Position numbers and translations under genes: made by a program
The notes under the pieces: model-generated
Told to the model about the DNA's origin: nothing
The model's input: the letters and a program-made list of their open reading frames with translations, nothing else
The model's database searches: none
From: Thermodesulfovibrio sp. 3907-1M
Lineage (GTDB): Bacteria; Nitrospirota; Thermodesulfovibrionia; Thermodesulfovibrionales; Thermodesulfovibrionaceae
DNA length: 64,000 nt
NCBI RefSeq assembly: GCF_040450955.1
Contig: NZ_CP144373.1
Span: 1,096,486 to 1,160,485 of the forward strand
Direction of reading: 5' to 3'
Shown: in pieces, positions 1 through 8,635 of the stretch
Position numbering within the stretch: the first letter of the stretch is position 1
How the letters are laid out: the number at the start of each line of letters is the position of its first letter

Positions 1-1054
1 TGGCACCTTCTATTACTTTTATCTCCTTTGCAGTATTAAGTGTCATGTCTCTTCCATCTTTTGCCACACTGGCTGTTGTAACAGAAACTTCTGCTATCTG
101 TGATGCATTCTTTGCTATGTCAACCACTGTCTGGCTCATCTCCTCAGCAGCAGATGCAATCTGACTTGCACGCTCTGTCTGGGATTTGAGATTTCTGGAT
201 ATCTCTTCTGTTGTTGCTGAAAGCTGTTCACTTGATGAAGCAAGGGAGCTTGAGATCGTCTTTGACTCTGCAATAAGGGCTTTAATGCTTGCTATTGCTT
301 CATGAAGACTTTGAGAGATCATTCCAAGCTCATCTTTGCTTTCTACTTTTATATCCACCGATAAATCACCCTGTGCAACTCTCTCAAGCACTCCTTTAAG
401 CTCTGTAACAGGTTTTTTAACTGAACGGGAGATAAACAGAGCAAAAGCAACTCCTATCAATACCGAGGCAGCTGTGAAAATAACAATGATAAGGATTTCC
501 CTTACTATAATTGAATTTATTTCTGCAATTCCTGCATCAAGCTTTTTATTGTGAAAACTTACTTCCTCGTCAAGAGCTTTTTCAAGCCGAGCAAGCTTTG
601 GTGAAACTTCACGATTAAATAATTCTATTGCTTCCTTATTTTTACCTGCAACTGCGAGTTCTATTACCTTATTGTTTGCCTGAGCTGCATCTTTTACTGC
701 ATCTTCAATGTTTTTTAAATGCTGTTCACCTTCTTTTGTATGGGTTTTTTTTCTTATTGCTTCTAATTTTTCTCTGTATTTAGCTCTGTTTTCATCAATG
801 GCTTTTTTAAGCTCCTGCTTTGCCTTTGAATCTTCAGTAAGCATCATGTCTTTTACATCATCAACCACTCCAATAATAGCTCTTCTTACACTAACGGCAT
901 CGTTTAATTTGCCTATTCTTTCATCAATGTCTGTAATATCACTTTTAATAGAGGATAACTGTAAAAGTGTTATAAAACCTGACAAAATTAAAAAAAGGAT
1001 AACAACTCCAAATCCCACCCCAAGCTTTTTACCAATTGTAAGATTCTTAAACAC
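1..1054 (-). CDS. Methyl-accepting chemotaxis protein, 3' part cut by window edge
   Basis: Membrane chemoreceptor; 351 codons are present. I start it at GTG 1054, which has a strong purine-rich site (AGGGGGGGA) just upstream. Residues about 7-32 form TM1. Next comes a helical, charged periplasmic region of about 150 residues, four-helix-bundle-like, then TM2 at about 185-210, followed by a HAMP region (VKKPVTELKGVLERVAQGDL) and the first signalling helix with SSEQLSATTEEIS and ASAAEEMSQTV. The hairpin tip that binds CheA/CheW lies beyond base 1, so the end is missing because of the window and not because of decay. It is a full-architecture receptor, unlike the 4125-5549 receptor. A TTGAAA/TATAAT promoter sits at 1132-1160. 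Confidence 0.9.
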   Translation of the reverse strand, partial: MFKNLTIGKKLGVGFGVVILFLILSGFITLLQLSSIKSDITDIDERIGKLNDAVSVRRAIIGVVDDVKDMMLTEDSKAKQELKKAIDENRAKYREKLEAIRKKTHTKEGEQHLKNIEDAVKDAAQANNKVIELAVAGKNKEAIELFNREVSPKLARLEKALDEEVSFHNKKLDAGIAEINSIIVREILIIVIFTAASVLIGVAFALFISRSVKKPVTELKGVLERVAQGDLSVDIKVESKDELGMISQSLHEAIASIKALIAESKTISSSLASSSEQLSATTEEISRNLKSQTERASQIASAAEEMSQTVVDIAKNASQIAEVSVTTASVAKDGRDMTLNTAKEIKVIEGA

Positions 1055-1131
1055 TGCTTAATCCCCCCCTTTTTGTTTTACTACTCGAGCCTGCAAGGCA
1101 GGCGAGAAATACCTATTTTTTCTACTTTTTC

Positions 1132-1160
1132 ATTATAAAGTAATCTCATTTATTTTTCAA
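1132..1160 (-). promoter_or_regulatory. Promoter of the truncated chemoreceptor gene
   Basis: On the minus strand TTGAAA (1160-1155), a 17-base spacer and TATAAT (1137-1132) form a near-consensus sigma-70 promoter. The predicted 5' UTR is about 70 bases. It contains a GCCTGC/GCAGGC hairpin at 1089-1103. Confidence 0.6.
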
Positions 1161-1170
1161 TAAAAAAGTA

Positions 1171-1510
1171 GGAGATTCTTCGCTTCGCTCAGAATGATAA
1201 ACTGAAGACACAAAACAGAGGAGATTCCTCGCTTGCGCTCGGAATGACAAATTGAAAGGTCATTCCGAGGGGGCTCAATGCCCCGAGGAATCTCTGAGTC
1301 TTTCAATACAAAAAAAAGCGGAGGAGATTCCTCGCTTCGCTCGGAATGACAAAGGAAAAGGTCGGAATGACAAAGGAAAAAGTCGGAATGACAAAGAAAA
1401 AAGGTCGGAATGACAAAGGAAAAAGCTCGGAATGACAAAGTATGGGCAGGCTCGGAATGACAAAGGAAAAAGTCAGAATGACAGGGAAAAGGGCTCGGGA
1501 TGACAGAAAG
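1171..1510. repeat. Intergenic repeat locus 1 with tandem array
   Basis: This fills most of the 537-base gap between the chemoreceptor and selC. It holds several degenerate copies of GAGATTCCTCGCTTCGCTC-GGAATGAC in both orientations. From 1341 on there are eight tandem units of the TCGGAATGACAAAGGAAAA type, starting at 1341, 1362, 1383, 1405, 1427, 1452, 1473 and 1496 (period 21-25). The block 1263-1359 recurs inverted at 40581-40677. All six frames give only low-complexity reading frames, so I see no gene here. Confidence 0.85.
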
Positions 1511-1553
1511 TAAACGTTCATGAGAGTAATTCTAATGGTATTTTTAGAAGGTT

Positions 1554-1582
1554 TTGAAAAATTTTTTAAAATCCTGTAAAAT
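1554..1582 (+). promoter_or_regulatory. selC promoter
   Basis: TTGAAA (1554-1559), a 17-base spacer and TAAAAT (1577-1582) lie 9 bases before the mature tRNA 5' end at 1592. This is the expected spacing for a tRNA promoter. Confidence 0.65.
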
Positions 1583-1591
1583 TCTATAACT

Positions 1592-1689
1592 GGGAGTGTA
1601 TGGGGTTCTGGTGTCCCTCCTGGACTTCAAATCCAGTGTTGCCTGCGAGGAGCAGGCAGGGTGGGTTCGATTCCCACACACTCCCGCCA
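1592..1689 (+). tRNA. selC: tRNA-Sec (anticodon UCA)
   Basis: Selenocysteine tRNA, which decodes in-frame UGA with SelB. The acceptor stem has 8 bp (GGGAGUGU 1592-1599 with ACACUCCC 1678-1685). The anticodon stem-loop 1620-1636 carries UCA at 1627-1629. The long variable arm has a 6-bp stem (GCCTGC 1641-1646 with GCAGGC 1652-1657). The T arm is GUGGG-UUCGAUU-CCCAC (1661-1677). Discriminator G and an encoded CCA end at 1689. The 8+5 acceptor/T-stem geometry and the UCA anticodon are specific to bacterial tRNA-Sec. The D stem was not resolved in detail. No obvious selenoprotein gene with an internal UGA was seen in this window. Confidence 0.95.
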
Positions 1690-1714
1690 GCTTTTATAAG
1701 GGAGGACCACAGAA

Positions 1715-2059
1715 ATGAAGATAACTCATTATTCCTTTGGAAAAATTGTGATTAATGGAAATGAATACACTCAGGACATTATTGTTTTTCATGATTCTGT
1801 TTTCCCATCATGGTGGAGAAAACAGGGACATTCACTTTGCATGGAAGACCTCGGAGAAGTATTTAAAAAAGATGTTAAAATTCTTATTGTTGGAACAGGA
1901 GCTTATGAAAGAATGCAGGTGCCCCAAAGCTTGATAGAAGAGCTCAAACAAAGAGGAATTGAAACCTTTGTTTACGGAACAGAAAAAGCTGTAGCAGTAT
2001 TTAATCAACTTTTAGCTGAAGGAAAAGCTATAGCAGGTGCTTTTCATCTAACCTGTTAG
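1715..2059 (+). CDS. Mth938-like domain protein (DUF498 family)
   Basis: A 114-residue protein covering the whole Mth938-like fold, the family that includes mitochondrial NDUFAF3. The family has no settled biochemical role in bacteria. The visible family signature is a central Rossmann-like segment (VKILIVGTGAYERMQVPQ, about 50-67) followed by LKQRGIETFVYGTEKAV. The start ATG has a clear Shine-Dalgarno (GGGAGG) about 9 bases upstream. It lies 25 bases after selC and could be on the same transcript. It heads a short run with a 60-residue hypothetical gene and fhs, which gives no clear functional hint. Confidence 0.85.
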   Translation: MKITHYSFGKIVINGNEYTQDIIVFHDSVFPSWWRKQGHSLCMEDLGEVFKKDVKILIVGTGAYERMQVPQSLIEELKQRGIETFVYGTEKAVAVFNQLLAEGKAIAGAFHLTC

Positions 2060-2071
2060 AAAGGAGAAAAG

Positions 2072-2254
2072 ATGGAGGATAAAAAACAGCCTTTGAAGGA
2101 AAGAATTGCAATTGTAAAAATGCTTCCGAGAGATATAAAAGAAAAACTCACTATTGAGGAAATGAATGCTCTGCTTTATGATGAAGTTTTACCAAATTCA
2201 TTAATTGAGAAACTTAAAGATTATCTTGCAGATATAGATAATCCTTCAGAATAA
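2072..2254 (+). CDS. Hypothetical 60-residue protein
   Basis: I do not recognise the family. It is a small charged protein, predicted helical, with no Cys, His or membrane segment. It starts with an ATG 8 bases after GAAAGGAG, only 12 bases after the preceding stop, and ends 28 bases before fhs. Good ribosome site, tight operon spacing and codon use like its neighbours support a real gene. It could be a small partner of the Mth938-like protein or of Fhs, but nothing in the sequence shows this. Confidence 0.6.
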   Translation: MEDKKQPLKERIAIVKMLPRDIKEKLTIEEMNALLYDEVLPNSLIEKLKDYLADIDNPSE

Positions 2255-2282
2255 AACCCAAAAAATTAATTCAGGAGAGTTT

Positions 2283-4043
2283 ATGCCTGCCAAGGTTGCA
2301 GACTGGTTAATTGCTCAGCAAGCTGAAAAGCAAATGAAAACAATATTTCAGCTTGCTGATGAAGTAGGTATTGAAAAAGATGAATTAATTCCATTTGGTT
2401 ATTACATGGCAAAAGTTGATTATCAAAAACTTTACTCAAGAATTAAAAATAATCATGATGGTAAATATATTGTTGTGACAGCAATAACTCCTACGCCCTT
2501 TGGAGAAGGAAAATCAACAACAACTATTGGATTAACCCAGGGGTTCGGTAAAAGAGGCAAAAAAGTAAGCTGTGCTATAAGACAGCCTTCAGCAGGTCCA
2601 TTAATGAACATAAAGGGAAGCGCTGCAGGTGGAGGGCTTTCCCAGTGCATTCCAAGAACAGAATTTTCCTTAGGCTTTACAGGAGATATAAATGCGGTTA
2701 TGAATGCTCATAATCTTGCAATGGTAGCTCTGACTGCAAGAATGCTCCATGAATCCAACTATTCAGATGAAATTCTCAATAAAAAAGGGTTAAAAAGGCT
2801 TGATATTGATCCAAAAAGAGTGCAGATTGGATGGGTTATTGACTTCTGCGCTCAGGCATTGAGGAAAATCGTAATTGGAATCGGTGGGAAAAAAGACGGA
2901 ATACCAATGGAATCACGGTTTGATATAGCCACTTCTTCAGAATTGATGGCTATTCTATCACTGGTAAAAGATTTGAAGGATTTAAGAGAGCGAATTGGCA
3001 GAATTGTGGTAGCCTATTCAAAATCAGGGAATCCTGTAACCACTGAAGATCTTGAAGTTGCTGGAGCTATGACAGCTTTTATGCTTCCTACAATAAATCC
3101 CAATTTAATTCAGACAATGGAAGGACAGCCGGTGTTTGTTCATGCCGCACCCTTTGCTAATATAGCAATAGGACAATCTTCAATTATTGCTGACTGGATA
3201 GGAGTCAAACTCAGTGAATATCACATTACAGAAAGCGGATTTGGTGCAGATATTGGCTTTGAAAAATTCTGGAACATAAAATGCAGAATCTCAGGATTAA
3301 AACCTGATGCAGCTGTTATCGTAGCCACTTTAAGGGCATTAAAATATCATGGAGCAGATAGAGATGCTCCAAAGATTGTTTCAGGAAATCCTCTACCAGA
3401 GAAGTATTTTGAAAAAAATCTTAAATGGCTTGAAAAGGGGCTTGAAAATCTGTTTCATCATATCAATATTGTTAAAAAAGCAGGTTTGAATCCTGTTGTT
3501 TGTTTAAATAAATTCTATGGAGATGATGATGATGAACTGGAATTTGTTAAAAAAGCCTGTGAAGAAATAAGGATTCCAGCGGCAATTTCAGAGCATTATG
3601 AAAAAGGAGGTGCTGGAGCTCTGGAGCTTGTTGATATGGTTATTGATGCATGCAGGAGTAAATCACAGTTTAAATTTCTTTATGATAGCAGTCTTCCTCA
3701 TATTTCAAGGATAGAATTAATTGCAAGACAGATATATGGAGCGGATTCTATTGAATTCTCACCAGAGGCTTTAGACAAACTTAAAAATATCAACTCCAAT
3801 CCTGAATTCTCACAGTTTTCCATCTGTATGGCAAAAACTCATCTGAGCCTTTCAGACAATCCAGAATTAAGAGGTGTTCCAAGAGGATGGCAGTTATTTG
3901 TAAGAGATGTCTTAATCTTTAAAGGAGCAAAACTTATTGTTCCTGTAGCAGGGCAGATAAATCTGATGCCTGGAACCGCCTCAAATCCAAATTTCAGAAG
4001 AATAGACATTGACCTAAAAACAGGTAAAATAAGCGGGATATAG
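2283..4043 (+). CDS. fhs: Formate-tetrahydrofolate ligase
   Basis: Cytosolic enzyme that makes 10-formyl-THF from formate, THF and ATP, the entry step of the methyl branch of one-carbon or Wood-Ljungdahl metabolism. At 586 residues it is within the family range. The P-loop-like TPFGEGKST is at 71-79, followed by the conserved IRQPSAGPLMNIKGSAAGGG stretch. Other family segments include GADIGFEKFWNIKCR and the C-terminal GQINLMPGTASNPN. The start ATG follows TTCAGGAGAGTTT. It is the last gene of the run starting after selC. No folD or other one-carbon genes are adjacent. Confidence 0.96.
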   Translation: MPAKVADWLIAQQAEKQMKTIFQLADEVGIEKDELIPFGYYMAKVDYQKLYSRIKNNHDGKYIVVTAITPTPFGEGKSTTTIGLTQGFGKRGKKVSCAIRQPSAGPLMNIKGSAAGGGLSQCIPRTEFSLGFTGDINAVMNAHNLAMVALTARMLHESNYSDEILNKKGLKRLDIDPKRVQIGWVIDFCAQALRKIVIGIGGKKDGIPMESRFDIATSSELMAILSLVKDLKDLRERIGRIVVAYSKSGNPVTTEDLEVAGAMTAFMLPTINPNLIQTMEGQPVFVHAAPFANIAIGQSSIIADWIGVKLSEYHITESGFGADIGFEKFWNIKCRISGLKPDAAVIVATLRALKYHGADRDAPKIVSGNPLPEKYFEKNLKWLEKGLENLFHHINIVKKAGLNPVVCLNKFYGDDDDELEFVKKACEEIRIPAAISEHYEKGGAGALELVDMVIDACRSKSQFKFLYDSSLPHISRIELIARQIYGADSIEFSPEALDKLKNINSNPEFSQFSICMAKTHLSLSDNPELRGVPRGWQLFVRDVLIFKGAKLIVPVAGQINLMPGTASNPNFRRIDIDLKTGKISGI

Positions 4044-4057
4044 GTGATAATAAGATA

Positions 4058-4087
4058 TTGACAATTGAAGCATTTTTCTTACATACT
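4058..4087 (+). promoter_or_regulatory. Putative promoter of receptor gene 4125
   Basis: TTGACA (4058-4063), an 18-base spacer and CATACT (4082-4087), with a perfect -35 and a weaker -10. The gene follows after a typical leader with AGGAGG. No sigma-28 or sigma-54 flagellar-type motif was seen. Confidence 0.45.
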
Positions 4088-4124
4088 TTATAAGTTTTAA
4101 TTTTTCCAAACAGGAGGAAAGTAT

Positions 4125-5549
4125 ATGCCTGAAGCATCTAAATCAAAACTTAAACAGCCAAAAGGTCTTTATAGAAAATTTCTTATTGTATTCAATCTGT
4201 CCATTGTTCTTTCAACCATTATTCTTGTTTCTGGACTTATAATTACCGGATACGAAATTTATGGGGAAGAATTTATTATGAAAAAAATGGGAATTATAAA
4301 TAGTCTATTAAAATTTGCCCCTGTTATGGGAGTATTTGCCTTGGCATTGATAGGGATATCAACAGCCAATGTTTTATGGTTTAGAAAACAGATTATATCT
4401 CCCCTTTCAACGATTGAAGATGCGGTGGAAGCTATAAGAAAAGGAAATTTTGAAAAAAGAATAAAATTGAAAACAGGTGATGAATTTGAAAAAATTGCAG
4501 ATGCTTTTAATCAAATGATGGATAAACTTTCTACATTAATTCAGACAGAAGAACAAAGAAAAGAGATGCAGAACAATATTATAAAGTTCTTACAGATAAT
4601 GACTCAGGCAGCGGAAGGAGACCTCACGCAGAAAGCAGAAGTCACACCAGATGTTTTTGGTTCTCTGGCAGATGCCTTTAATCTTATGACAGATGGATTG
4701 AGTGAACTTGTAAGAGAAGTTAAAAACACAGCAGAGGATGTAGGACAGAAAAGTAACATTCTAAATGAAATAATTCAAAAATTACAGACAGGCGCAGAAA
4801 TACAAAAACAGGAGATTGAAAAAATAGTATCCCTTATTGAAGATGCTTCAGACATTGCTTTACAGACAAGAGATAAAACCTCTGCTGCAACAGATGTTTC
4901 AAAAGAAGCCATTGATGCAATCCTGAAGGGTAATGAAATTGTTACAGAGACAATTAACAGCATGCAACTAATCAGGACAGCTGTTCAGGGAATAAATAGA
5001 AGAATGAAGCTTTTTTCGGAAAAATTAATGGAGATAGGAACAATTTCAACAATAATTAGTGATATTGCAAACAGAACAAATCTTCTTGCTCTAAATGCTT
5101 CAATTGAAGCTGCAAGAGCGGGTGAGGAGGGTAAAGGATTTGTCGTTATTGCTGAAGAAATAAGAACTTTATCTGAAAAGACAGCTAAATCTTCAAAAAA
5201 CATTGCAGACATTATTACAGCAATTCAGGAAGAAGCTACAGCAGTTACAAAAAATCTTGAAGAGGAAACAAACTATGTTGAAATGGGAACAGACATGGTA
5301 AATCAAACAACAGAAATATTTGAAAAGATTGATTCAATCATAAAGAGAATAAGACAAGTTATAGATGACATTAATGAATACACTATGAAACAAAAAGAAA
5401 TAACAGATAAGCAGGTAAGTTCAGCTCAAAAAGTGAAAGAAGTGACTGAAAATGTTTATGAAATAAGCCATGAGCTTACTGACATATCTCGTTCTCTATC
5501 AGATACTTCAAAAGAATTCGTTAATGTAACTGAAAAATTTAGAGTTTAA
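4125..5549 (+). CDS. Chemoreceptor with minimal periplasmic loop and tandem HAMP
   Basis: A 474-residue inner-membrane signalling protein. TM1 is about 18-42 and TM2 about 63-86, leaving only about 20 residues outside the membrane, too few for a ligand domain. A HAMP follows at about 87-140, then a second HAMP-like unit at about 150-200 ([20 protein letters not shown]). The MCP signalling domain at about 205-474 has the conserved tip [20 protein letters not shown] (314-333). RBS AGGAGG precedes the ATG. It is convergent with, and overlaps by 4 bases, the cheA hybrid gene, so it most likely feeds that kinase. It may receive input from the Cache-HAMP protein at 9844-10974. Confidence 0.92.
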   Translation: MPEASKSKLKQPKGLYRKFLIVFNLSIVLSTIILVSGLIITGYEIYGEEFIMKKMGIINSLLKFAPVMGVFALALIGISTANVLWFRKQIISPLSTIEDAVEAIRKGNFEKRIKLKTGDEFEKIADAFNQMMDKLSTLIQTEEQRKEMQNNIIKFLQIMTQAAEGDLTQKAEVTPDVFGSLADAFNLMTDGLSELVREVKNTAEDVGQKSNILNEIIQKLQTGAEIQKQEIEKIVSLIEDASDIALQTRDKTSAATDVSKEAIDAILKGNEIVTETINSMQLIRTAVQGINRRMKLFSEKLMEIGTISTIISDIANRTNLLALNASIEAARAGEEGKGFVVIAEEIRTLSEKTAKSSKNIADIITAIQEEATAVTKNLEEETNYVEMGTDMVNQTTEIFEKIDSIIKRIRQVIDDINEYTMKQKEITDKQVSSAQKVKEVTENVYEISHELTDISRSLSDTSKEFVNVTEKFRV

Positions 5550-7786
5550 AGCGATTCTGAATAAATAAGGCGATTAAGAATCTGCTCCTGTATGGCTTTT
5601 TCATCAAAAGGCTTTACAATATATCCATCTGCTCCCAGTGCAATGGCTTTTTCTTCATGTTTTTTTGTTCCTCTTGAAGTAAGAACTATTATTGGTAAAT
5701 TTTTAAATTTTGGATTTTTTCTTACTCTGCTGATAAGTTCATAGCCGTGCATTACAGGCATTTCAAGGTCAGTTACTACGAGGTCAATTTTTTTTCTTTC
5801 CAGTAAATTTAAAGCTTCAGCCCCGTCTTTTGCAGTGTACACTTTCAGTTTTTTATCCTCAAGAATACTTTGTAAGCTCTTTCTCACACTTATAGAGTCA
5901 TCCACAATCAGGACAGAACCTTTGTATGTAAAAGGCTCTGTAATTTTCTCAGGCAATGGGGTTGTAAATATAAACTCTTCTTCAAATAGCTTCAAGGGAT
6001 CAATTACATATCTTGGAGAGCCTTTGCCAGATATAAAATAGCCAAGATATTGAGTTAATCCCTCAAGAAATTTTCCAAAACTATGAACTGTTGCTTCCTC
6101 GTGTCCCAGAATTTCTTCAACAATAAGTCCTTTTCTTATTCCTGAAAAATTAAAAACAACTATAAACCCTTTTTCAATTTTTTTACCGTTGACAGAGAAA
6201 AAAACTTCTGAAAATACTTTCAGAGGAATAATTCTATTTTTATGATTAATCTTTCTTTCTATGATTGCCTGCGGAAAGTCCTCCAGTGTTAAAATTTCTT
6301 CAATATAGTTGATGGGTAGAGCAAAATCCAAATTGTGGGAAGTAAATACTAAAAGATTGCTTATAGTTAATGATTGCGGGATTTTTATTACAAAATTCGT
6401 TTCTTTATCAAGCTTTGAAGAGACTTCTATTGTGCCTTTAAGTTTTGAGATTGCTGTCTTAACAATATTAAGTCCTATGCCCCTTCCACTCTGGAAATCT
6501 AACTCTTCTGCAGTGGAAAAACCTGGAGCAAATATGTAAGATAGAATTTCTTCTTTTGAAACAAAGGGAGCATATTCAGGAGTAATAAATTTTTTCTGAA
6601 CAGCTATTCTTTTCACTTTATCAATATCTATTCCTCTACCGTCATCTTTGATATTTATTACAATATATTTCCCTTCTTTTTGTACATTAATTTGTATGTG
6701 ACCTGTCTGCTCTTTTCCTTTTCTTATTCTTTCTTGAGGATACTCAATTCCATGTTGTACAGCATTGCGAAGAATATGAAGGATTGGCTCATACAGTAAA
6801 TCAAAAATTGGCTTGTCAATTTTTGTTTCCGCTCCTTTAATCTCTATTTCAATAATTTTTCCGTGAGCCTTTGCTATGTCTTTCACGGCTTCAGAAAGCC
6901 TGTGCAAAAGCTTTCCAATTGGTATCATTCTTATCTCAATCAGGCTGTCTTTTAAATAGTTGATTTCTTTGTTAAGAGATTTGAAGTGATATGAAAGATT
7001 TTCAGAAAAACTAAACAATGAATTTATACCCTCTGTTATATCATTTGTTATCTCCTGAATTTTTCTTAAAAAAATATGGTATTCATCATAACGGTCAAAT
7101 TCAAGATCGCTGAAGTCAGCAAAAAAACTGTCTATAACTTTTTCATCTTTATTTTGAGTGGATAAGTAGTATCTGTCTGAAAAATCAGTTATTTCCTTTA
7201 GAAGTCTTTTTCCGCTGTTGTGTATTTCTTCTACAATGTTTAATAGTTCTTTTTCTTTGTCCATTATCGTATTTTTCTGGACAAGAGTTTCTCCTAAAGA
7301 AGTAAGAATATGGTCAATTACTTCAAGTCCAACTCTGACAGTATTACTAACAGGAACGGTTTTAAAAACTGCAGGCTCGCATTCTTCAACAAATGCTTGT
7401 TTTTTATGGAGAATATTTTCAATTGATTTTATAAATTTCTCATCAAGCTCGCTTTTTTCCTCGCCTGTCTCGTGTATTTCATTTATAAATCCCACTATTG
7501 CATCAATAGCTTTTTTAATGTGGTAAATAAGAGAATTTTCATAGTTTATCTCTTCATTCAGGAGAGCTTCAAAAAGGTCTTCAAGGCGATGTGATAGTGT
7601 GGCAATTTTATTGAATTTAACGATTGAAGCAGAACCTTTTAGAGTGTGAGTTGCTCTGAAGAGGCTTTCTATGGTTTCTCTGTTGTATCCTTTAGTTTCA
7701 AGCTCCTCTATACCTTCAATTAAGGTATTTACATGTTCTTCTGCTTCCAGTAAAAAATATTTTATAAGCTCAGATTTATCTATCAT
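5546..7786 (-). CDS. CheA-type histidine kinase fused to a receiver domain
   Basis: Chemosensory kinase hybrid, 746 residues. An Hpt domain at the N-terminus has phospho-acceptor His47 in [10 protein letters not shown] long helical region without a recognisable P2 domain spans about 130-285. The HATPase has N-box Asn341 (LRNAVQHG), G1 DDGRGI (381-386) and G2 GRGIGL (434-439). A CheW-like domain spans about 465-605 and a receiver about 624-740, with D629/D630, phospho-acceptor D673 and K725. The lack of P2 and the C-terminal receiver resemble ChpA/PilL and cyanobacterial Hik36-type kinases, not flagellar CheA. It is the last gene of the minus-strand operon 11529-5546, preceded by cheW after a short gap. 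Confidence 0.93.
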   Translation of the reverse strand: MIDKSELIKYFLLEAEEHVNTLIEGIEELETKGYNRETIESLFRATHTLKGSASIVKFNKIATLSHRLEDLFEALLNEEINYENSLIYHIKKAIDAIVGFINEIHETGEEKSELDEKFIKSIENILHKKQAFVEECEPAVFKTVPVSNTVRVGLEVIDHILTSLGETLVQKNTIMDKEKELLNIVEEIHNSGKRLLKEITDFSDRYYLSTQNKDEKVIDSFFADFSDLEFDRYDEYHIFLRKIQEITNDITEGINSLFSFSENLSYHFKSLNKEINYLKDSLIEIRMIPIGKLLHRLSEAVKDIAKAHGKIIEIEIKGAETKIDKPIFDLLYEPILHILRNAVQHGIEYPQERIRKGKEQTGHIQINVQKEGKYIVINIKDDGRGIDIDKVKRIAVQKKFITPEYAPFVSKEEILSYIFAPGFSTAEELDFQSGRGIGLNIVKTAISKLKGTIEVSSKLDKETNFVIKIPQSLTISNLLVFTSHNLDFALPINYIEEILTLEDFPQAIIERKINHKNRIIPLKVFSEVFFSVNGKKIEKGFIVVFNFSGIRKGLIVEEILGHEEATVHSFGKFLEGLTQYLGYFISGKGSPRYVIDPLKLFEEEFIFTTPLPEKITEPFTYKGSVLIVDDSISVRKSLQSILEDKKLKVYTAKDGAEALNLLERKKIDLVVTDLEMPVMHGYELISRVRKNPKFKNLPIIVLTSRGTKKHEEKAIALGADGYIVKPFDEKAIQEQILNRLIYSESL

Positions 7787-7801
7787 CTTTTCTGAGTTTT
7801 G

Positions 7802-8251
7802 TCATTTTTCCTGTTTCCCTATAGTGGTTTCACCAGGAAAACCACTCTTTAAATTTTCCTCGGGTTTTTGATAACTCACTTTAAGTTGTTCAAATAATTT
7901 TTCAGGCTCAATAAAATCTTCAATAGGTATATCGGAGTCAAAACTAACAAAAAAGGGCGTAATATCCGATAAAATTCCTATTTTTTCACCTTTTACTTCA
8001 ATAACGAGCAGTTTATTATCAGAATAGTTTAATCTTTCAATATTGTAAATCTTTGCCAGATCCACAGCAGGAATTATTTTGCCTCTTACAGGTAAAGCTC
8101 CAACAATGTAATCAGGAGCTCCTGGAATAGGGAATATTCGCGTAATATCCAGAATCTGAACAACGCTTTCTTTCGGGACAAGAAACTCTCTTTCCCCTAC
8201 GCCTAAGACACAATAGGATTTTTCTGTTTTTTCTTTTATTTCTTCAGACAT
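7802..8251 (-). CDS. cheW: CheW-like coupling protein
   Basis: A 149-residue CheW/P5 domain protein that couples receptors to CheA. Family pattern visible: VPKESVVQILDITRIFPIPGAPDYIVGALPVRGKIIPAVDL split over about 22-63, with the typical G-x-x-x-R-G-x-x-x-P-x-x-D. Its start overlaps the upstream receiver gene by 16 bases, which suggests translational coupling. The C-terminal 30 residues are a low-conservation tail. Confidence 0.9.
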   Translation of the reverse strand: MSEEIKEKTEKSYCVLGVGEREFLVPKESVVQILDITRIFPIPGAPDYIVGALPVRGKIIPAVDLAKIYNIERLNYSDNKLLVIEVKGEKIGILSDITPFFVSFDSDIPIEDFIEPEKLFEQLKVSYQKPEENLKSGFPGETTIGKQEK

Positions 8252-8601
8252 CTCTTTATAGCCACCAAAAGATCAATTGGTTCAAAGGGTTTTGTAATGT
8301 ATTCATCAGCTCCCTGCTGCTTTCCCCAGAATTTATCAGCTTCTTCTTTTTTAGAGCTAACAATGATTACAGGTATATCTTTTGTTTTTTCATTTTTCTT
8401 TATCTCTCTACAAATTTGAAAGCCATTTTTTTTAGGCATGACCACATCTAAAATAACCAGATCAAAATTTTCTTTTTTTATCAATTCTTCAGCTTCCTCA
8501 CCATCTTTCGCAAAAAAAAGCTCATATTCACCTTCTTTAAGAATGGACTCAATATATTTTGCATCTGTAACCGAATCTTCTGCAACAAGAATTCTATGCA
8601 T
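8236..8601 (-). CDS. Single-domain response regulator (CheY/PilH-like)
   Basis: A 121-residue stand-alone receiver domain. The acidic pocket is E8/D9, phospho-acceptor D52 is in VILDVVMPKKNG, the conserved Thr/Ser position is VSS and the conserved Lys is in YITKPF. It has no output domain, so it probably interacts with a motor or acts as a phosphate sink. It is positioned between the REC-DUF4388 gene and cheW in the same operon. Confidence 0.92.
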   Translation of the reverse strand: MHRILVAEDSVTDAKYIESILKEGEYELFFAKDGEEAEELIKKENFDLVILDVVMPKKNGFQICREIKKNEKTKDIPVIIVSSKKEEADKFWGKQQGADEYITKPFEPIDLLVAIKRCLKK

Positions 8602-8635
8602 TTTAAGCTTCCCTTAAATTTATATTATATCATTT

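Noticed and set aside
1341-1510. CRISPR array
   Set aside because: Repeats are short (about 19 bases), degenerate, and have almost no spacers; there are no cas genes in the window.
1157-1521. Three overlapping minus-strand reading frames with repeated CHS and FVIPTF motifs
   Set aside because: They are translations of the short repeats and tandem array, low in complexity and without ribosome sites.
2255-2282. Riboswitch or leader ahead of fhs
   Set aside because: Only 28 bases separate the genes, enough for a ribosome site only.
4044-4124. Flagellar sigma-28 or sigma-54 promoter for receptor 4125
   Set aside because: Neither a GCCGATAA-type -10 nor a GG-N10-GC motif was found; a sigma-70-like TTGACA match is better.
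7820-7843. Inverted repeat AGTGGTTT/AAACCACT in cheW 3' end
   Set aside because: It lies inside the coding sequence and its T-rich side is on the plus strand, where no gene ends nearby.
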